Assembly (NCBI RefSeq): GCF_009849585.1
Contig: NZ_VCRN01000017.1
Coordinates: 35,668-99,667, forward strand
Direction: 5' to 3'
DNA from: Bacillus sp. ZZV12-4809
GTDB taxonomy: Bacteria; Bacillota; Bacilli; Bacillales; Cytobacillaceae
Length of the DNA stretch: 64,000 bases
The position numbers and the translations under genes are program-made. Shown in pieces: positions 32,563 through 42,256 of the stretch. Position 1 is the first letter of the stretch; every line of letters begins with the position of its first letter. Below the pieces are notes generated by a model. The model worked only from the letters and a program-made list of their open reading frames with translations. It did no database searches and was not told the DNA's origin.

Positions 32563-33897
32563 ATGATGACGTTTATTGAGAAATATATCATGCCTTATGC
32601 TACGAAATTCGGCAACAATAGGCATTTGCTTGCTATCCGGGATGCTTTGATCGGGATGATTGCGATCACAATGGTGGGATCGTTTGCGGTTCTGTTCAAT
32701 AATCTGGGGGAAATTATTAAGCCATACGGCAGGCTTATGGAAAGCATATTCGGTGAATCCTGGAAAACGCTTGGCGGTGATATTTGGTGGGGAACCTTTG
32801 CCTTTTTAACCATTTTCGCCGTGTTTGGCATCTCACACAGGCTTGCCAAATCCTATGGGGATGATGGGTTTGAGGCGATGCTGGTTGCCGCAGCCTGTTT
32901 CTTCCTCCTAATTCCTCAGGTTGGCCAAGTGCCGGATACGGAAGGTGCCTGGGGATTCATCGGCTATGGATACTTTAATGCTACCGCCTTATTTACAGGA
33001 ATTGTGGTGGCACTGCTGGCAACAGAAGTATTTATCCGCCTGGCCAGGGTGAAAGCCTTTATTATCAAACTGCCGGATGGCGTTCCTCCAGCTGTTGCAG
33101 GGGCTTTCGCCAAACTGGTGCCGGGCATGCTGACGATTTTCCTGTTTGGAGTGGCAGGTCTTCTGTTCAGAAAAATGACCAATGGGGAATTTTTGAATGA
33201 CTGGCTGAATACAACTCTTGTCGCACCTCTGACAAATGCGGCCGATTCACTGCCATTTGCGATCCTTATTGTCTTTCTTGTCCATGGTTTTTGGTCGGTT
33301 GGCCTTCATGGTCCCAATATTCTTGGTGGGGTTACAACGCCTTTATTTACCTCTCTCGGAACCAAAAATACGGATTTATATGCACAGGGAGTAAAGGATC
33401 TGGATCAGTATGCCGTTCTGGCAGGCCCATTTCTGGATGCCTTCGTCTATCTTGGAGGCTCAGGAGCCACTCTTGGACTGATCATTTCGATGTTTATTGC
33501 AGGGCGAAAAAGGCACAAGCAATTGCTGGCATTGGGAACGCCGCCAGGAGTTTTCCAAATCAATGAACCAATCCTTTTCGGGCTGCCAATCGTGTTAAAT
33601 CCTATCTGGCTGATACCGTTTATTTCGGCACCGGTCATTATGACAGTAGTCGCGTACCTGGCTATCAAATGGGGTCTTGTTTATCCGGTCGTTGTGGCAA
33701 GCATTCCATGGGTGACGCCTGCTGGAATTGGCGGCTATCTTGCTACGGGAGGACATATCTCCGGGGCAGTGCTGGCTATTGTGAATTTAGCCATTTCCAT
33801 TGTGATTTACCTTCCATTTGTCTATATTACAGGGAAAATGGATGAAAAGAAGCTGAAGCAGGCGCAGCCTGAACAAACACCGACAATTCAAGGTTAG
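32563..33897 (+). CDS. chbC: PTS lactose/cellobiose-type EIIC permease
   Basis: A ~444-residue membrane permease with ten or so helices. It has FIEKYIMPYATKFGNNRHLLAIRDA at the start (as separate motifs: FIEKYIMP, NNRHLLAIRDA), HGFWSVGLHGPNIL and the conserved INEPILFGLPIVLNP of the EIIC sugar-binding region. It imports a beta-linked disaccharide during phosphorylation. Several adjacent ATG/GTG codons (32560-32568) follow AAAGGGTGA; I chose the ATG at 32563. Organisation B-C-A followed by a GH4 hydrolase and ChbG points to chitobiose. Confidence 0.9.
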   Translation: MMTFIEKYIMPYATKFGNNRHLLAIRDALIGMIAITMVGSFAVLFNNLGEIIKPYGRLMESIFGESWKTLGGDIWWGTFAFLTIFAVFGISHRLAKSYGDDGFEAMLVAAACFFLLIPQVGQVPDTEGAWGFIGYGYFNATALFTGIVVALLATEVFIRLARVKAFIIKLPDGVPPAVAGAFAKLVPGMLTIFLFGVAGLLFRKMTNGEFLNDWLNTTLVAPLTNAADSLPFAILIVFLVHGFWSVGLHGPNILGGVTTPLFTSLGTKNTDLYAQGVKDLDQYAVLAGPFLDAFVYLGGSGATLGLIISMFIAGRKRHKQLLALGTPPGVFQINEPILFGLPIVLNPIWLIPFISAPVIMTVVAYLAIKWGLVYPVVVASIPWVTPAGIGGYLATGGHISGAVLAIVNLAISIVIYLPFVYITGKMDEKKLKQAQPEQTPTIQG

Positions 33898-33909
33898 GCG
33901 GGTTTAAGA

Positions 33910-34224
33910 ATGGATAAAGAAAAGCTTTATCAAATATCATTTCAGCTTATTTTGCACAGCGGGAATGCCAGAAGTCTCGCCATGGAATCCATCCGGGAAG
34001 CGAAGACGGGGAAGTTTGAAGCTGCTGAAGCAAAAATCCGGGAAGCAGAGGAGGAGTTTGTGCTGGCACACAGACATCAAACCGAGCTGATTCAGGGCGA
34101 GGCTTCCGGGGCTCAATTCGATTTGCCCATCATTCTTGTTCATGCACAGGATCATTTGATGAATGCACTGACTGTTAAAGATTTGGCTCAGGAATTAATC
34201 GACTTATACAAGAAAATGAATTAA
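33910..34224 (+). CDS. chbA: PTS lactose/cellobiose-type EIIA subunit
   Basis: A 104-residue helical EIIA. The family pattern HSGNARSLAMESIREAK, then the phosphorylated histidine in ILVHAQDHLMNALTVKDLA, are both clear. It accepts phosphate from HPr and passes it to EIIB. It lies 12 bases after EIIC and 13 before the glycosidase gene, within the same operon. Confidence 0.92.
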   Translation: MDKEKLYQISFQLILHSGNARSLAMESIREAKTGKFEAAEAKIREAEEEFVLAHRHQTELIQGEASGAQFDLPIILVHAQDHLMNALTVKDLAQELIDLYKKMN

Positions 34225-34237
34225 GAGAGGTAAAAGA

Positions 34238-35560
34238 ATGGCACAGCAACCAGAAGGTATAAAAATTGCCGTGATCGGCGGAGGTTCAAGCTATACGCCT
34301 GAATTAATTGAAGGCTTTATCAAAAGACATCAGGAATTGCCTGTCAAAGAAATTTGGCTTGTGGATGTGGAGGAAGGGCGGCATAAGCTCGGGATTGTCG
34401 GCCAGTTAGCACAGCGGATGGTTGAAAAAGCCGGGGTTCCTATAGAGATTCAGCTTACTATGGATAGGAAAACAGCGCTTAAGAATGCTGACTTTGTTAC
34501 AACCCAATTCCGCGTCGGGCTTTTGGATGCCAGAGCGAAAGATGAGAAAATCCCGCTTAAATATGGAGTGCTGGGCCAGGAAACCAATGGCCCGGGTGGA
34601 TTTTTCAAGGCTCTCCGAACCATTCCCGTCATTATGGAGATTTGCCGTGAAATGGAGGAGCTGTGTCCCGATGCATGGCTCATCAATTTTACCAATCCCG
34701 CAGGAATCATTACAGAAGCAGTATTGCGGTACAGCAATATCAAAAAAGTGGTTGGTTTATGCAATGTTCCGATTGGGATGGAGATGGGGGCAGCCCAGTT
34801 ATTGAATGTGAATCACAGCAGAGTAAGGATCGATTTTGCAGGACTCAATCACCTGGTCTACGGCCTTGATGTCTATGTGGATGGAGTAAGCGTTAAGGAT
34901 GAACTGCTGAAGAAGCTTACAGACAAAGAAAAATCAATCACCATGAAAAATATCCATGCAATGGGATGGGAGCCGGAATTTCTGCAGGCATTAAATGTGC
35001 TGCCATGTCCTTACCATAATTATTATTATAAAACACGTGAAATGGTGGAAGAAGAAGTTAAGGCAGCATCAGAAGGCGGGACCCGGGCAGAGGTGGTTAA
35101 AAAGCTGGAGGAAGAGCTTTTTCAGTTATACCAGAATCCGGATCTTGCCGAAAAGCCGCCCCAGCTCGAAAAAAGGGGAGGTGCATACTACAGTGATGCG
35201 GCATGCAGGCTCATTCATTCCATTTATACAGATAAAAGGGATATACAGCCGGTTAACACCAGAAATAATGGTGCAATTGCAGGGCTGGCGGCGGATTCTG
35301 CCGTGGAAGTCAGCTGCTTAATCACGAAGGACGGACCAAAGCCAATAGCGGTCGGGGAACTTCCAATAGCAGTTAGAGGACTGGTTCAATCTATTAAGTC
35401 CTTTGAAAGGGTGACAATAGAAGCGGCCCTGACAGGTGATTACGATACCGCTCTTCTAGCACTGACAATTAATCCACTGATGGGTTCAGACGTTATCGCG
35501 AAAAAAATATTGGATGAAATGCTCGAAGCTCATCGTTCCTATTTGCCGCAATTTCAATAA
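34238..35560 (+). CDS. chbF: GH4 6-phospho-beta-glucosidase / chitobiose-6-phosphate hydrolase
   Basis: A 440-residue glycoside hydrolase family 4 enzyme, which uses NAD and a divalent metal. The N-terminal Rossmann motif is [26 protein letters not shown]-like [37 protein letters not shown] and the metal-binding [10 protein letters not shown] follow. In E. coli the equivalent gene chbF cleaves phosphorylated chitobiose and cellobiose. Substrate here is inferred from the adjacent chbG and nag genes. AGAGAGG precedes the ATG. Confidence 0.9.
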   Translation: MAQQPEGIKIAVIGGGSSYTPELIEGFIKRHQELPVKEIWLVDVEEGRHKLGIVGQLAQRMVEKAGVPIEIQLTMDRKTALKNADFVTTQFRVGLLDARAKDEKIPLKYGVLGQETNGPGGFFKALRTIPVIMEICREMEELCPDAWLINFTNPAGIITEAVLRYSNIKKVVGLCNVPIGMEMGAAQLLNVNHSRVRIDFAGLNHLVYGLDVYVDGVSVKDELLKKLTDKEKSITMKNIHAMGWEPEFLQALNVLPCPYHNYYYKTREMVEEEVKAASEGGTRAEVVKKLEEELFQLYQNPDLAEKPPQLEKRGGAYYSDAACRLIHSIYTDKRDIQPVNTRNNGAIAGLAADSAVEVSCLITKDGPKPIAVGELPIAVRGLVQSIKSFERVTIEAALTGDYDTALLALTINPLMGSDVIAKKILDEMLEAHRSYLPQFQ

Positions 35561-35622
35561 AATGTGCAGGGCAGCATTACTTCCAGGCTGCCTTGTATCT
35601 ATTTAACCGGAGGCCACAATTT

Positions 35623-36321
35623 ATGATAAACCTCATCGTCAATGCAGATGATTTTGGATATAGTCCCGGCGTCAATTATGGGATATTGCATAGCTTTTTA
35701 AATGGAATTGTCAATTCCGCCACCATGATGATGAACATGGACGGAACCGCCCAGGCCCTGATTATGGCTAAACAATACCCCGGCTTGCGAACTGGCGTGC
35801 ATTTAGTCCTCACATGCGGGAACCCTTTATTATCTGATTGCAAGACCTTAACTAAAAAAGATGGAACCTTCAAATCTCAGGGGGATTTAGAGGGAATCTC
35901 ACTAGATGAACTGGAACGGGAGTGGTCTGCACAAATTGAGCGGTTTATCGCAGCAGGTCTCACTCCGTCCCATTTGGACAGCCATCATCACGTCCATACA
36001 CGGGAGGAGTTTCTCCCAGTAGTTCAATCCCTGTCGCAAAAATACGGTCTCCCTTTCAGAGTAAATGGCGATATGCCGATTAAAGGGGTCAAAAGCTATA
36101 CTGACAGATGCTTATTGGATTTTTACGGAGACGGCATTCAGGAAGACTATTTCAGCAGACTTGCAGAAAGAGCTGAAGACGGGGAAACAGTAGAAGTCAT
36201 GGTCCATCCGGCATTTGCAGATCATTTGCTTATAGAAGGGTCTTCTTACAATTTGCAGCGCATAAAAGAGCTGGAAATACTCTGCTCTGCCAAACTTCCC
36301 TCTGATATTAAGCTCCTATAA
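35623..36321 (+). CDS. chbG: ChbG/YdjC family carbohydrate deacetylase
   Basis: A ~232-residue enzyme. Metal-binding residues lie in NADDFGYSPGVNYGI and HLDSHHHVHTREEF, and a later MVHPAF is also conserved. ChbG removes one acetyl group from N,N'-diacetylchitobiose (or its 6-phosphate), making the inducer and substrate for the GH4 enzyme. Its presence is the strongest hint that the operon handles chitobiose rather than cellobiose. The ATG at 35623 follows CCGGAGG by nine bases; a TTG at 35593 is in frame but has no site. Last gene before a strong terminator. Confidence 0.88.
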   Translation: MINLIVNADDFGYSPGVNYGILHSFLNGIVNSATMMMNMDGTAQALIMAKQYPGLRTGVHLVLTCGNPLLSDCKTLTKKDGTFKSQGDLEGISLDELEREWSAQIERFIAAGLTPSHLDSHHHVHTREEFLPVVQSLSQKYGLPFRVNGDMPIKGVKSYTDRCLLDFYGDGIQEDYFSRLAERAEDGETVEVMVHPAFADHLLIEGSSYNLQRIKELEILCSAKLPSDIKLL

Positions 36322-36354
36322 AAAAACAGTGTCCCAAAGTGGACACTGTTTTTT
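36321..36354. terminator. Bidirectional terminator between chbG and nagP
   Basis: ACAGTGTCC (36326-36334) pairs perfectly with GGACACTGT (36341-36349). Six A on the left and six T on the right allow function on both strands. Confidence 0.92.
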
Positions 36355-36357
36355 ACT

Positions 36358-37734
36358 TTACTTCTTTATTTTCTTCATTTCATCTGCAACAAACTCAACA
36401 TCTGTTCCGACAATGATCTGCAGATTCGTTTTGCTTAATTTCATGATTCCTTTAGCGCCATGTGCCTTCAGTGCGCTTTCTTTCACTTTTTCCATATCAG
36501 CAATGTTTAAGCGAAGGCGTGTCGCACAGTTATCAATGCTTGTGATGTTGTCAGCACCGCCAATATCTTTAATAAAATGGCTGGCCATGACTTCGTACTT
36601 GCTGCTGCCGGTAGAGACAGGCTCACCCTCATCTTCAACGATATCTTCATCGTCTTCACGGCCAGGTGTTTTCAGGTTTAGTGCTTTAATTAATGCATAG
36701 AAGATAACAAAGTACAGAATTGCGTAGATGACGCCAATTCCCAAAAGCAGCAGAGGCTTTTCTGCGATATTATAGTTCAGTGCAAAGTCAAGTGCGCCTG
36801 CTGAGAATGTGAAGCCATCGCGGATGCCCAGTAAGGATGTTACCCACATGGAAACACCGGTTAAAACTGCATGCACTCCATATAAAAGAGGTGCAATAAA
36901 CATAAAGGAGAACTCGATTGGTTCTGTAATACCAGTCAGGAATGAAGTCAGTGCCAGACCGATGAACATTCCTGATACGGCTTTTCGCTTTTCAGGCTTT
37001 GCCGTTGCAATGATCGCAAATGCGGCAGCCGGAAGACCGAACATCATAACAGGGAAGAAACCAGTCATGTATGCTCCTGCAGATGGATCTCCTGCGAAGA
37101 AGCGGGCAATATCCCCGGTGACTCCTTCAAATTCACCGAACTGGAACCAGAATAAGCTGTTCAATACATGATGCAGACCCAATGGAATTAACAGGCGGTT
37201 CATGAAACCGAATAAACCTGAACCCAAAGCGCCAAGACCAATAATCCAGTTGCCCAGTGCATCAATTGCACCCTGGATTGGCGGCCAGGCAAACCCGGCG
37301 ATGGCAGCCAGAAGAATCATGGTAACGGACGTAATAATCGGCACGAAGCGGCGTCCGCTGAAGAATCCAAGCCAATCCGGAAGCTTTATATCATGGAAGC
37401 GGTTATATAATAATCCGGCAATAATACCGGCAATAATACCGCCCAGTACTCCCATATTTATATTTTCATCAATGGCAATTGCTCCCTCAGTAAGTACTAG
37501 AAAGCCGATGGCTCCTGAGAGGGCAGCAGCCCCATTATTATCCTTCGCAAATCCCATGGCAACCCCAATGGCAAAAATAAGTGCAAGGTTCGCGAAAATG
37601 GCATCGCCGGCATTAGCGATAAACGGTATGCCCAGCAGATCATCCTGTCCAAAGCGGAGCAGAAGACCAGCGGCAGGCAGAACGGCAATCGGAAGCATTA
37701 ATGCCTTACCAATTCTCTGTAGGAATCCTAACAT
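36358..37734 (-). CDS. nagP: PTS N-acetylglucosamine EIICB transporter
   Basis: A 458-residue glucose-superfamily EIICB. The EIIC domain starts MLGFLQRIGKALMLPIAVLP and contains GLHHVLNSLFWFQFGEF and the sugar-binding GITEPIEFSFMFIAPLLY. After a linker the EIIB domain carries the phosphorylated Cys in SIDNCATRLRL. There is no EIIA domain, which Bacillus NagP also lacks, so a separate EIIA (for example from PtsG) is needed. It is divergent from nagB across a region with nag-type operators. A near-cre sequence, GAAAGCGTTTTAC, lies close to the start at about 37768-37780. Confidence 0.92.
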   Translation of the reverse strand: MLGFLQRIGKALMLPIAVLPAAGLLLRFGQDDLLGIPFIANAGDAIFANLALIFAIGVAMGFAKDNNGAAALSGAIGFLVLTEGAIAIDENINMGVLGGIIAGIIAGLLYNRFHDIKLPDWLGFFSGRRFVPIITSVTMILLAAIAGFAWPPIQGAIDALGNWIIGLGALGSGLFGFMNRLLIPLGLHHVLNSLFWFQFGEFEGVTGDIARFFAGDPSAGAYMTGFFPVMMFGLPAAAFAIIATAKPEKRKAVSGMFIGLALTSFLTGITEPIEFSFMFIAPLLYGVHAVLTGVSMWVTSLLGIRDGFTFSAGALDFALNYNIAEKPLLLLGIGVIYAILYFVIFYALIKALNLKTPGREDDEDIVEDEGEPVSTGSSKYEVMASHFIKDIGGADNITSIDNCATRLRLNIADMEKVKESALKAHGAKGIMKLSKTNLQIIVGTDVEFVADEMKKIKK

Positions 37735-37810
37735 AATGATCTCTCCTTAATAAAAATAATGAAGTAAGAAAGCGTTTTACTAAACTGTCGTAATCATACC
37801 AAAATATAAA

Positions 37811-37901
37811 TATAGTTGTCTATACCATTTTAAAAAGAAAAATTTCTGCGCATTTTCAAAAATAGGTTTTGATTGTGTCTAAATTGGTATAGACAACTAT
37901 A
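37811..37901. promoter_or_regulatory. Pair of inverted NagR-type operators between nagP and nagB
   Basis: TATAGTTGTCTATACCA (37811-37827) and TGGTATAGACAACTATA (37885-37901) are exact reverse complements placed 57 bases apart, one facing each divergent gene. They resemble the dre sites bound by the GntR regulator NagR/YvoA in B. subtilis. No NagR gene is in the window. Confidence 0.8.
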
Positions 37902-38009
37902 CGTTGTGATGATACGATAAGAATATAAATGGGTTTATTTTATTCCAATATTTTGCCTTCATTAGTGCAAATATATACTTATTAAGCTTTAGGCAGGGAG
38001 GAACTCATA

Positions 38010-38747
38010 ATGGAGATCATTAAAGTTAACAACTATGAAGAAATGAGTAAAACTGCAGCAGATTACATCAGCAGGAAGGTACGCCAATTTCCTGAAGTGA
38101 CATTAGGGCTGGCAACCGGAAGCACACCTGTGGGTACTTATAAACGATTGATTGAAGATCATCGGGAAAACGGAACATCATATAAAAAGGTAACAACCTT
38201 TAATTTAGACGAGTATATCGGCCTTTCAGGGGAAAACCCGCAAAGCTACCGATATTTTATGAATACCCAATTGTTTGACCATGTTGATATTCGCAAGGAA
38301 AATACCTTTGTCCCAAGTGGTACTGCCGAAGATTTAGACGCAGAATGCCGAAACTATGAGAGTAAGCTTAAAAACCATGGCGGCATTGATCTGCAAATTT
38401 TGGGCATTGGCAATAATGGGCATATTGGCTTCAATGAGCCTGGCACATCTTTTTCGTCTAAAACGCATATCGTGGACTTGGCTCAATCTACTATCGAAGC
38501 CAACGCCAGATTTTTTAACGATATCAAAGAGGTGCCGACCAGAGCCATTACAATGGGAATCTCTACAATTATGCAGAGCCGGGAGATTCTTCTGCTTGCA
38601 TCAGGTGAAGCAAAAGCGGATGCGATTCAGCAGCTTCTTGGAAATGGTGTTACTGAACATTTCCCAGCATCTATCTTAAGAAATCATCCAAATGTAAAAA
38701 TTATTGCCGATGAAGCGGCTTTAAGCGCATCCGAAATCAGGGTATAA
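38010..38747 (+). CDS. nagB: Glucosamine-6-phosphate deaminase
   Basis: A 245-residue enzyme converting glucosamine-6-phosphate to fructose-6-phosphate and ammonia. Family motifs are LGLATGSTPVGTYKRLIE, TFNLDEYIGL with the catalytic Asp, LGIGNNGHIGFNEPGTSF with His, and TMGISTIM. AGGGAGGAA precedes the ATG. No nagA (deacetylase) lies in the window. The next gene, a SIS-domain protein, begins 14 bases downstream and is likely co-transcribed from the operator-containing region upstream. Confidence 0.95.
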   Translation: MEIIKVNNYEEMSKTAADYISRKVRQFPEVTLGLATGSTPVGTYKRLIEDHRENGTSYKKVTTFNLDEYIGLSGENPQSYRYFMNTQLFDHVDIRKENTFVPSGTAEDLDAECRNYESKLKNHGGIDLQILGIGNNGHIGFNEPGTSFSSKTHIVDLAQSTIEANARFFNDIKEVPTRAITMGISTIMQSREILLLASGEAKADAIQQLLGNGVTEHFPASILRNHPNVKIIADEAALSASEIRV

Positions 38748-38761
38748 ATGGGGTAGTATAG

Positions 38762-39376
38762 ATGCTGGAAAAATATCTGAACGATATTAAAGAATTACTG
38801 TCACTTGTGGAAAAAGAAGAAAGTCAAAAAATCAAAGAAGCAGCGCGGGTATTGGCTGAATGCATTCAAAACGATGGGATTATTCATGTTTTTGGCTGCG
38901 GGCACTCTCATATGTTAGGGGAAGAGCTGTTTTACCGTGCAGGGGGACTTGCCCCCATTAAACCGATTTTTGTGGAGGATTTAATGCTGCACAAGGGAGC
39001 AGTCCGTTCTTCTTCCTTGGAGAAGAAAAATGATTTAGCAGCAGAATTCATGGAAAATACGGATATCCGGCCGAATGATTTGGTAATTGTGGCATCCACC
39101 TCGGGCCGTAATCCAGTTCCGATTGATGCAGCAGAAATCGCTAAAGCAAACGGGGCATTCGTGATTGGGATTACTTCCCCTCGCTATGCTGAAACGCAAT
39201 CGTCCCGCCATACTCAAGAACTTTCAAAGGCAATCGAACAAACCCGAGAAGCAATGATCCAATGCATTCATTCAAGAGGCCTGACTGACAAAGAGACATT
39301 AAGATTGAGCCAGGAATTGGATAAGCTGATTGTGGAATCACAGCGAAAGAAAATGGCTAAGAAGAAGTCCCATTAG
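38762..39376 (+). CDS. SIS-domain protein with a C-terminal Spo0E-like motif
   Basis: A 204-residue protein. Residues 1-150 are a sugar isomerase (SIS) domain with the phosphosugar-binding motif IHVFGCGHSHMLGEELFYRAGG and VIVASTSGRNPVPIDAAEIA, as in UPF0309 proteins. The usual remainder of that domain after TSPRYAETQSSRH is absent. Residues about 152-197 instead read as a Spo0E-like domain: LSKAIEQTREAMIQCIHSRG, then LTDKETLRLSQELDKLI with the SxxLD signature, and a basic tail. Spo0E domains are Spo0A-phosphate phosphatases. The gene is 14 bases downstream of nagB. The combination could couple amino-sugar phosphate sensing to the phosphorelay, or it could be a chance join after a deletion. 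I have not seen this arrangement described. Confidence 0.75.
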   Translation: MLEKYLNDIKELLSLVEKEESQKIKEAARVLAECIQNDGIIHVFGCGHSHMLGEELFYRAGGLAPIKPIFVEDLMLHKGAVRSSSLEKKNDLAAEFMENTDIRPNDLVIVASTSGRNPVPIDAAEIAKANGAFVIGITSPRYAETQSSRHTQELSKAIEQTREAMIQCIHSRGLTDKETLRLSQELDKLIVESQRKKMAKKKSH

Positions 39377-39424
39377 AGGCTCTTGAAAAAATGCAAACCT
39401 ATTTCAATAAATAAATAAGATAAT

Positions 39425-39454
39425 AAAAACCCGCTCAGGCTTGAGCGGGTTTTC
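39425..39454. terminator. Bidirectional terminator between nag genes and bceB
   Basis: AAAACCCGCTCA pairs with TGAGCGGGTTTT around a GGCT-type loop (39425-39454), with A and T runs on either side of the stem. Confidence 0.9.
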
Positions 39455-39458
39455 CTAA

Positions 39459-41399
39459 TCACAAAGCGTCTTTAATCACTTTTTTCGAATACATCACAGA
39501 CAGTATTCCGAAAATCGAATAGAGCACCGTGTAGAGCCCCATAACCAGGAACATTGGCATCCACAGTTCGCTGCCAAAGAAGAACCAGCCTGATTTTACG
39601 GCAAAGCAGCTGTGAAGCAGACCGACCACCAGCGGAATTCCAAAGTTAAAAGCCATTTTGGATTGAATCCCGTGCAGCAGGTCTCCCTGTGTAAAGCCAA
39701 GTTTTCGCAGGATCGTATAATTTGGTTTTTCATCCTCACTCTGATCCATTTGTTTGAAATATAGAATGCAGCCAGAAGTGACCAGGAAGGTCAAGCCAAG
39801 AAAGCCGACAATAAACATAATTAACCCCATATTCATTTTTTGCTGTGTGCTCATCTCCAGCTGAGAATCGGCTCTGCCGCTGATCTCCATCTTTTTAAAG
39901 AGTGTATTCGCTTTTACCATATCGCTTTCATTCTTCAAATCAACCCCGATGAAAATAGAATCCTCCAGCTGAATTTCAGGATCAAGGTCAGCTTTCAGCT
40001 CTTCAAATACCTTTTCATCCACAATGGCCACGGGCAGGCCGCCTGCTGTAAAATGAAAGGGAATGACAAAGTCTTTATTCAGCCCTATATAATTTTGATT
40101 AATGGCAGTTGTTTTTCCTTTGAACACGAGCTTACCTGAATCCTTCAGAGTCATGAACTTCTTTAGTGCATCATTATATCCGGTCAGCACGGTTTCTTTA
40201 GGGGAAAGGGCTACGCCGGATATGGATTTTTCGCTTACAACAGGAAGAATCGTGTTCGGTGAATCAAAACCCATTTCTTCCATATTCATATCCATAATGT
40301 CCTTCATATTAGTATCCACCTGCAATACCTCAATGCTTTGCTCCTTATACTCTAATCCTTCTTTGTGAAGGCTATCTGCAAACTTCCCTGCATCTTCGTT
40401 GTCAGTGAATGAAAAGTGGGAAGGCAGACTGTCCTTAGCTGATTTTTCAGCTGAGTAGTAAGAGATATAGCTTAAAGACAGAAGTCCGATCGCAAGCGCG
40501 GATACTGTTGTAATAATGGTTAAAAGCAGTGCACTCGACTTCATGCGGAACATGATGGAGGACAGTGAAAGCACTTCGTTTACATTAAGGTATCCATCTT
40601 TCTTTTTGCGGATCAGGCTGGCGATAAAGCTGACAGATCCTTTGTAGAAAAGGTAGGTTCCAATGATAACGGAAGCAAGAATGACTACCATTGCGAGGAA
40701 CAGCTCGTTCATGGAAGTGAAGTCCCCGCCAAATAAAAGGGAAGAGATGTAATAGCCGGCAATAATCAAGGCCAGACCAAGCACGCCCAATATCATTTCC
40801 CAGATGGACAGCTTTTTTACTTTTCCTTCAGCAGACGAAACAACTCTGAATAAAGATAAAATGGTCTGCCTTTTAATAAAAACATAGTTCATCAGCATGA
40901 TAAAAACATAAATAACCGTAAAGACAATAATCGTCTGCAAGAGCGCCTCACGTGAAAAATGCAGGGAAGCAATCCCTTCAACACCGGTTAATTTAAATAA
41001 AATCATAAGTATTAATTTCGAAACCGAAAAGCCGATAAAGATCCCAATGATTATGGAGCCAAAATAAAGGATCAGATTTTCCATGCTGAGCAGCCTGAAA
41101 ATCTCATTTTTGGTCATTCCGATCAGCTGAAACAGCCCGATTTCCTTGCTTCGCCTTTTGATAAAAATAGTGTTGGCGTACAAAAGAAAGATAGAAACAA
41201 TCGCAACAAGAAGAATGGAGGCCGTTTTGATGGCAGCCGCCCCTTTAATAGAGCCCTTTGCTTCAGACATGGATGGATCATATTGGAGGGTAACAAAGGC
41301 GAAATAGAGCGCGACACTGAATACAAGCGCGAACACATAGAGATAATAATGTTTCAGATTCTTTTTCAGATTGCGGAGGATGATGGTATTAATGTTCAT
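39459..41399 (-). CDS. bceB: Bce-type antimicrobial peptide ABC transporter permease
   Basis: A 646-residue FtsX-like permease, the same length as I recall for B. subtilis BceB. There are ten predicted helices, with a large extracellular domain of about 200 residues (from roughly residue 310 to 520) between helices 7 and 8, the hallmark of Bce[22 protein letters not shown] follows helix 2. It exports or frees peptide antibiotics such as bacitracin from their lipid targets and activates the sensor kinase. The ATG at 41399 overlaps the end of bceA. It is the last gene of the bceRSAB set. Confidence 0.93.
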   Translation of the reverse strand: MNINTIILRNLKKNLKHYYLYVFALVFSVALYFAFVTLQYDPSMSEAKGSIKGAAAIKTASILLVAIVSIFLLYANTIFIKRRSKEIGLFQLIGMTKNEIFRLLSMENLILYFGSIIIGIFIGFSVSKLILMILFKLTGVEGIASLHFSREALLQTIIVFTVIYVFIMLMNYVFIKRQTILSLFRVVSSAEGKVKKLSIWEMILGVLGLALIIAGYYISSLLFGGDFTSMNELFLAMVVILASVIIGTYLFYKGSVSFIASLIRKKKDGYLNVNEVLSLSSIMFRMKSSALLLTIITTVSALAIGLLSLSYISYYSAEKSAKDSLPSHFSFTDNEDAGKFADSLHKEGLEYKEQSIEVLQVDTNMKDIMDMNMEEMGFDSPNTILPVVSEKSISGVALSPKETVLTGYNDALKKFMTLKDSGKLVFKGKTTAINQNYIGLNKDFVIPFHFTAGGLPVAIVDEKVFEELKADLDPEIQLEDSIFIGVDLKNESDMVKANTLFKKMEISGRADSQLEMSTQQKMNMGLIMFIVGFLGLTFLVTSGCILYFKQMDQSEDEKPNYTILRKLGFTQGDLLHGIQSKMAFNFGIPLVVGLLHSCFAVKSGWFFFGSELWMPMFLVMGLYTVLYSIFGILSVMYSKKVIKDAL

Positions 41400-42150
41400 G
41401 CTGCACACCGCCCAGAACGCCTTGTGTTTTCATAATGTCCTTGAAAAAAGCCTGTCTTGATTGATCTCCTTTATTAAGCTGCGTATAAATGAGGCCATCC
41501 TTGATGAAAATAACCCGGCTGCAGAAGCTTGCGGCTACAGGATCATGGGTGACCATAATGATCGTTGCTTTCCTTTTCAGATTTAAATCGCTTAATTTAT
41601 TTAACAGGTCTGAGGCTGACTTCGAATCCAGCGCACCGGTCGGCTCATCCGCAAAAATGATGCTTGGCTCATGAATAAACGCACGCGCCGCTGAAGTCCG
41701 CTGTTTTTGCCCGCCGGAAATTTCGTTTGGATATTTATCCTTTAATTCTATAATGCCAAGCTCAGCCGCAACCGCTGCAAACCTTTCATCTGCCTCTTCT
41801 TTTGGTGTTTTGCTGATGGAGAGGGGGAGAAGGATATTTTCCTTCACTGTCAAAGTATCCAGGAGATTATATTCCTGAAAGATAAATCCGAGATGCTTCT
41901 TGCGGAACTGGGCCAGCTGTTTTTCCCTCAGTCTTGTCATTTCCTTGCCTTCAATGCTGATTTGTCCTCCGCTAACACTGTCAATAGATGAAAGCACATT
42001 GAGTAGAGTGGTCTTCCCTGAACCTGAAGCACCCATGATGCTTACAAATTCACCCGTTTTAATCTCCAGATCAATTCCTTTTAAAACTTCCTGTCTATTA
42101 AATTTATTGCCGTAGCTTTTATGAATTTTTTTGGCTTCCAGTACATTCAT
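41389..42150 (-). CDS. bceA: Bce-type ABC transporter ATP-binding protein
   Basis: A 253-residue ATPase with Walker [16 protein letters not shown]-loop [10 protein letters not shown], signature [15 protein letters not shown], Walker [13 protein letters not shown] and the H-loop VTHDP. It powers the adjacent BceB. A near-perfect palindrome at 42235-42256 in front of it is the probable BceR site. Starts with ATG behind AAAGGATGG. Confidence 0.95.
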   Translation of the reverse strand: MNVLEAKKIHKSYGNKFNRQEVLKGIDLEIKTGEFVSIMGASGSGKTTLLNVLSSIDSVSGGQISIEGKEMTRLREKQLAQFRKKHLGFIFQEYNLLDTLTVKENILLPLSISKTPKEEADERFAAVAAELGIIELKDKYPNEISGGQKQRTSAARAFIHEPSIIFADEPTGALDSKSASDLLNKLSDLNLKRKATIIMVTHDPVAASFCSRVIFIKDGLIYTQLNKGDQSRQAFFKDIMKTQGVLGGVQHEH

Positions 42151-42234
42151 GTGTAACCATCCTTTCTTTGATAGCTTTAGTATAGTAGGTTACCATTATG
42201 TAATTCCTTCGATTGAACGAACAAACAGCAAAAG

Positions 42235-42256
42235 CATGTGACATTTTTGTCACATG
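42235..42256 (-). promoter_or_regulatory. BceR-type operator upstream of bceA
   Basis: CATGTGACA (42235-42243) and TGTCACATG (42248-42256) form a perfect 9-bp inverted repeat with spacer TTTT. It lies ~85 bases before bceA and overlaps the end of bceS. The TGACA-N4-TGTCA core is that of Bce-type response regulator sites. Confidence 0.75.
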
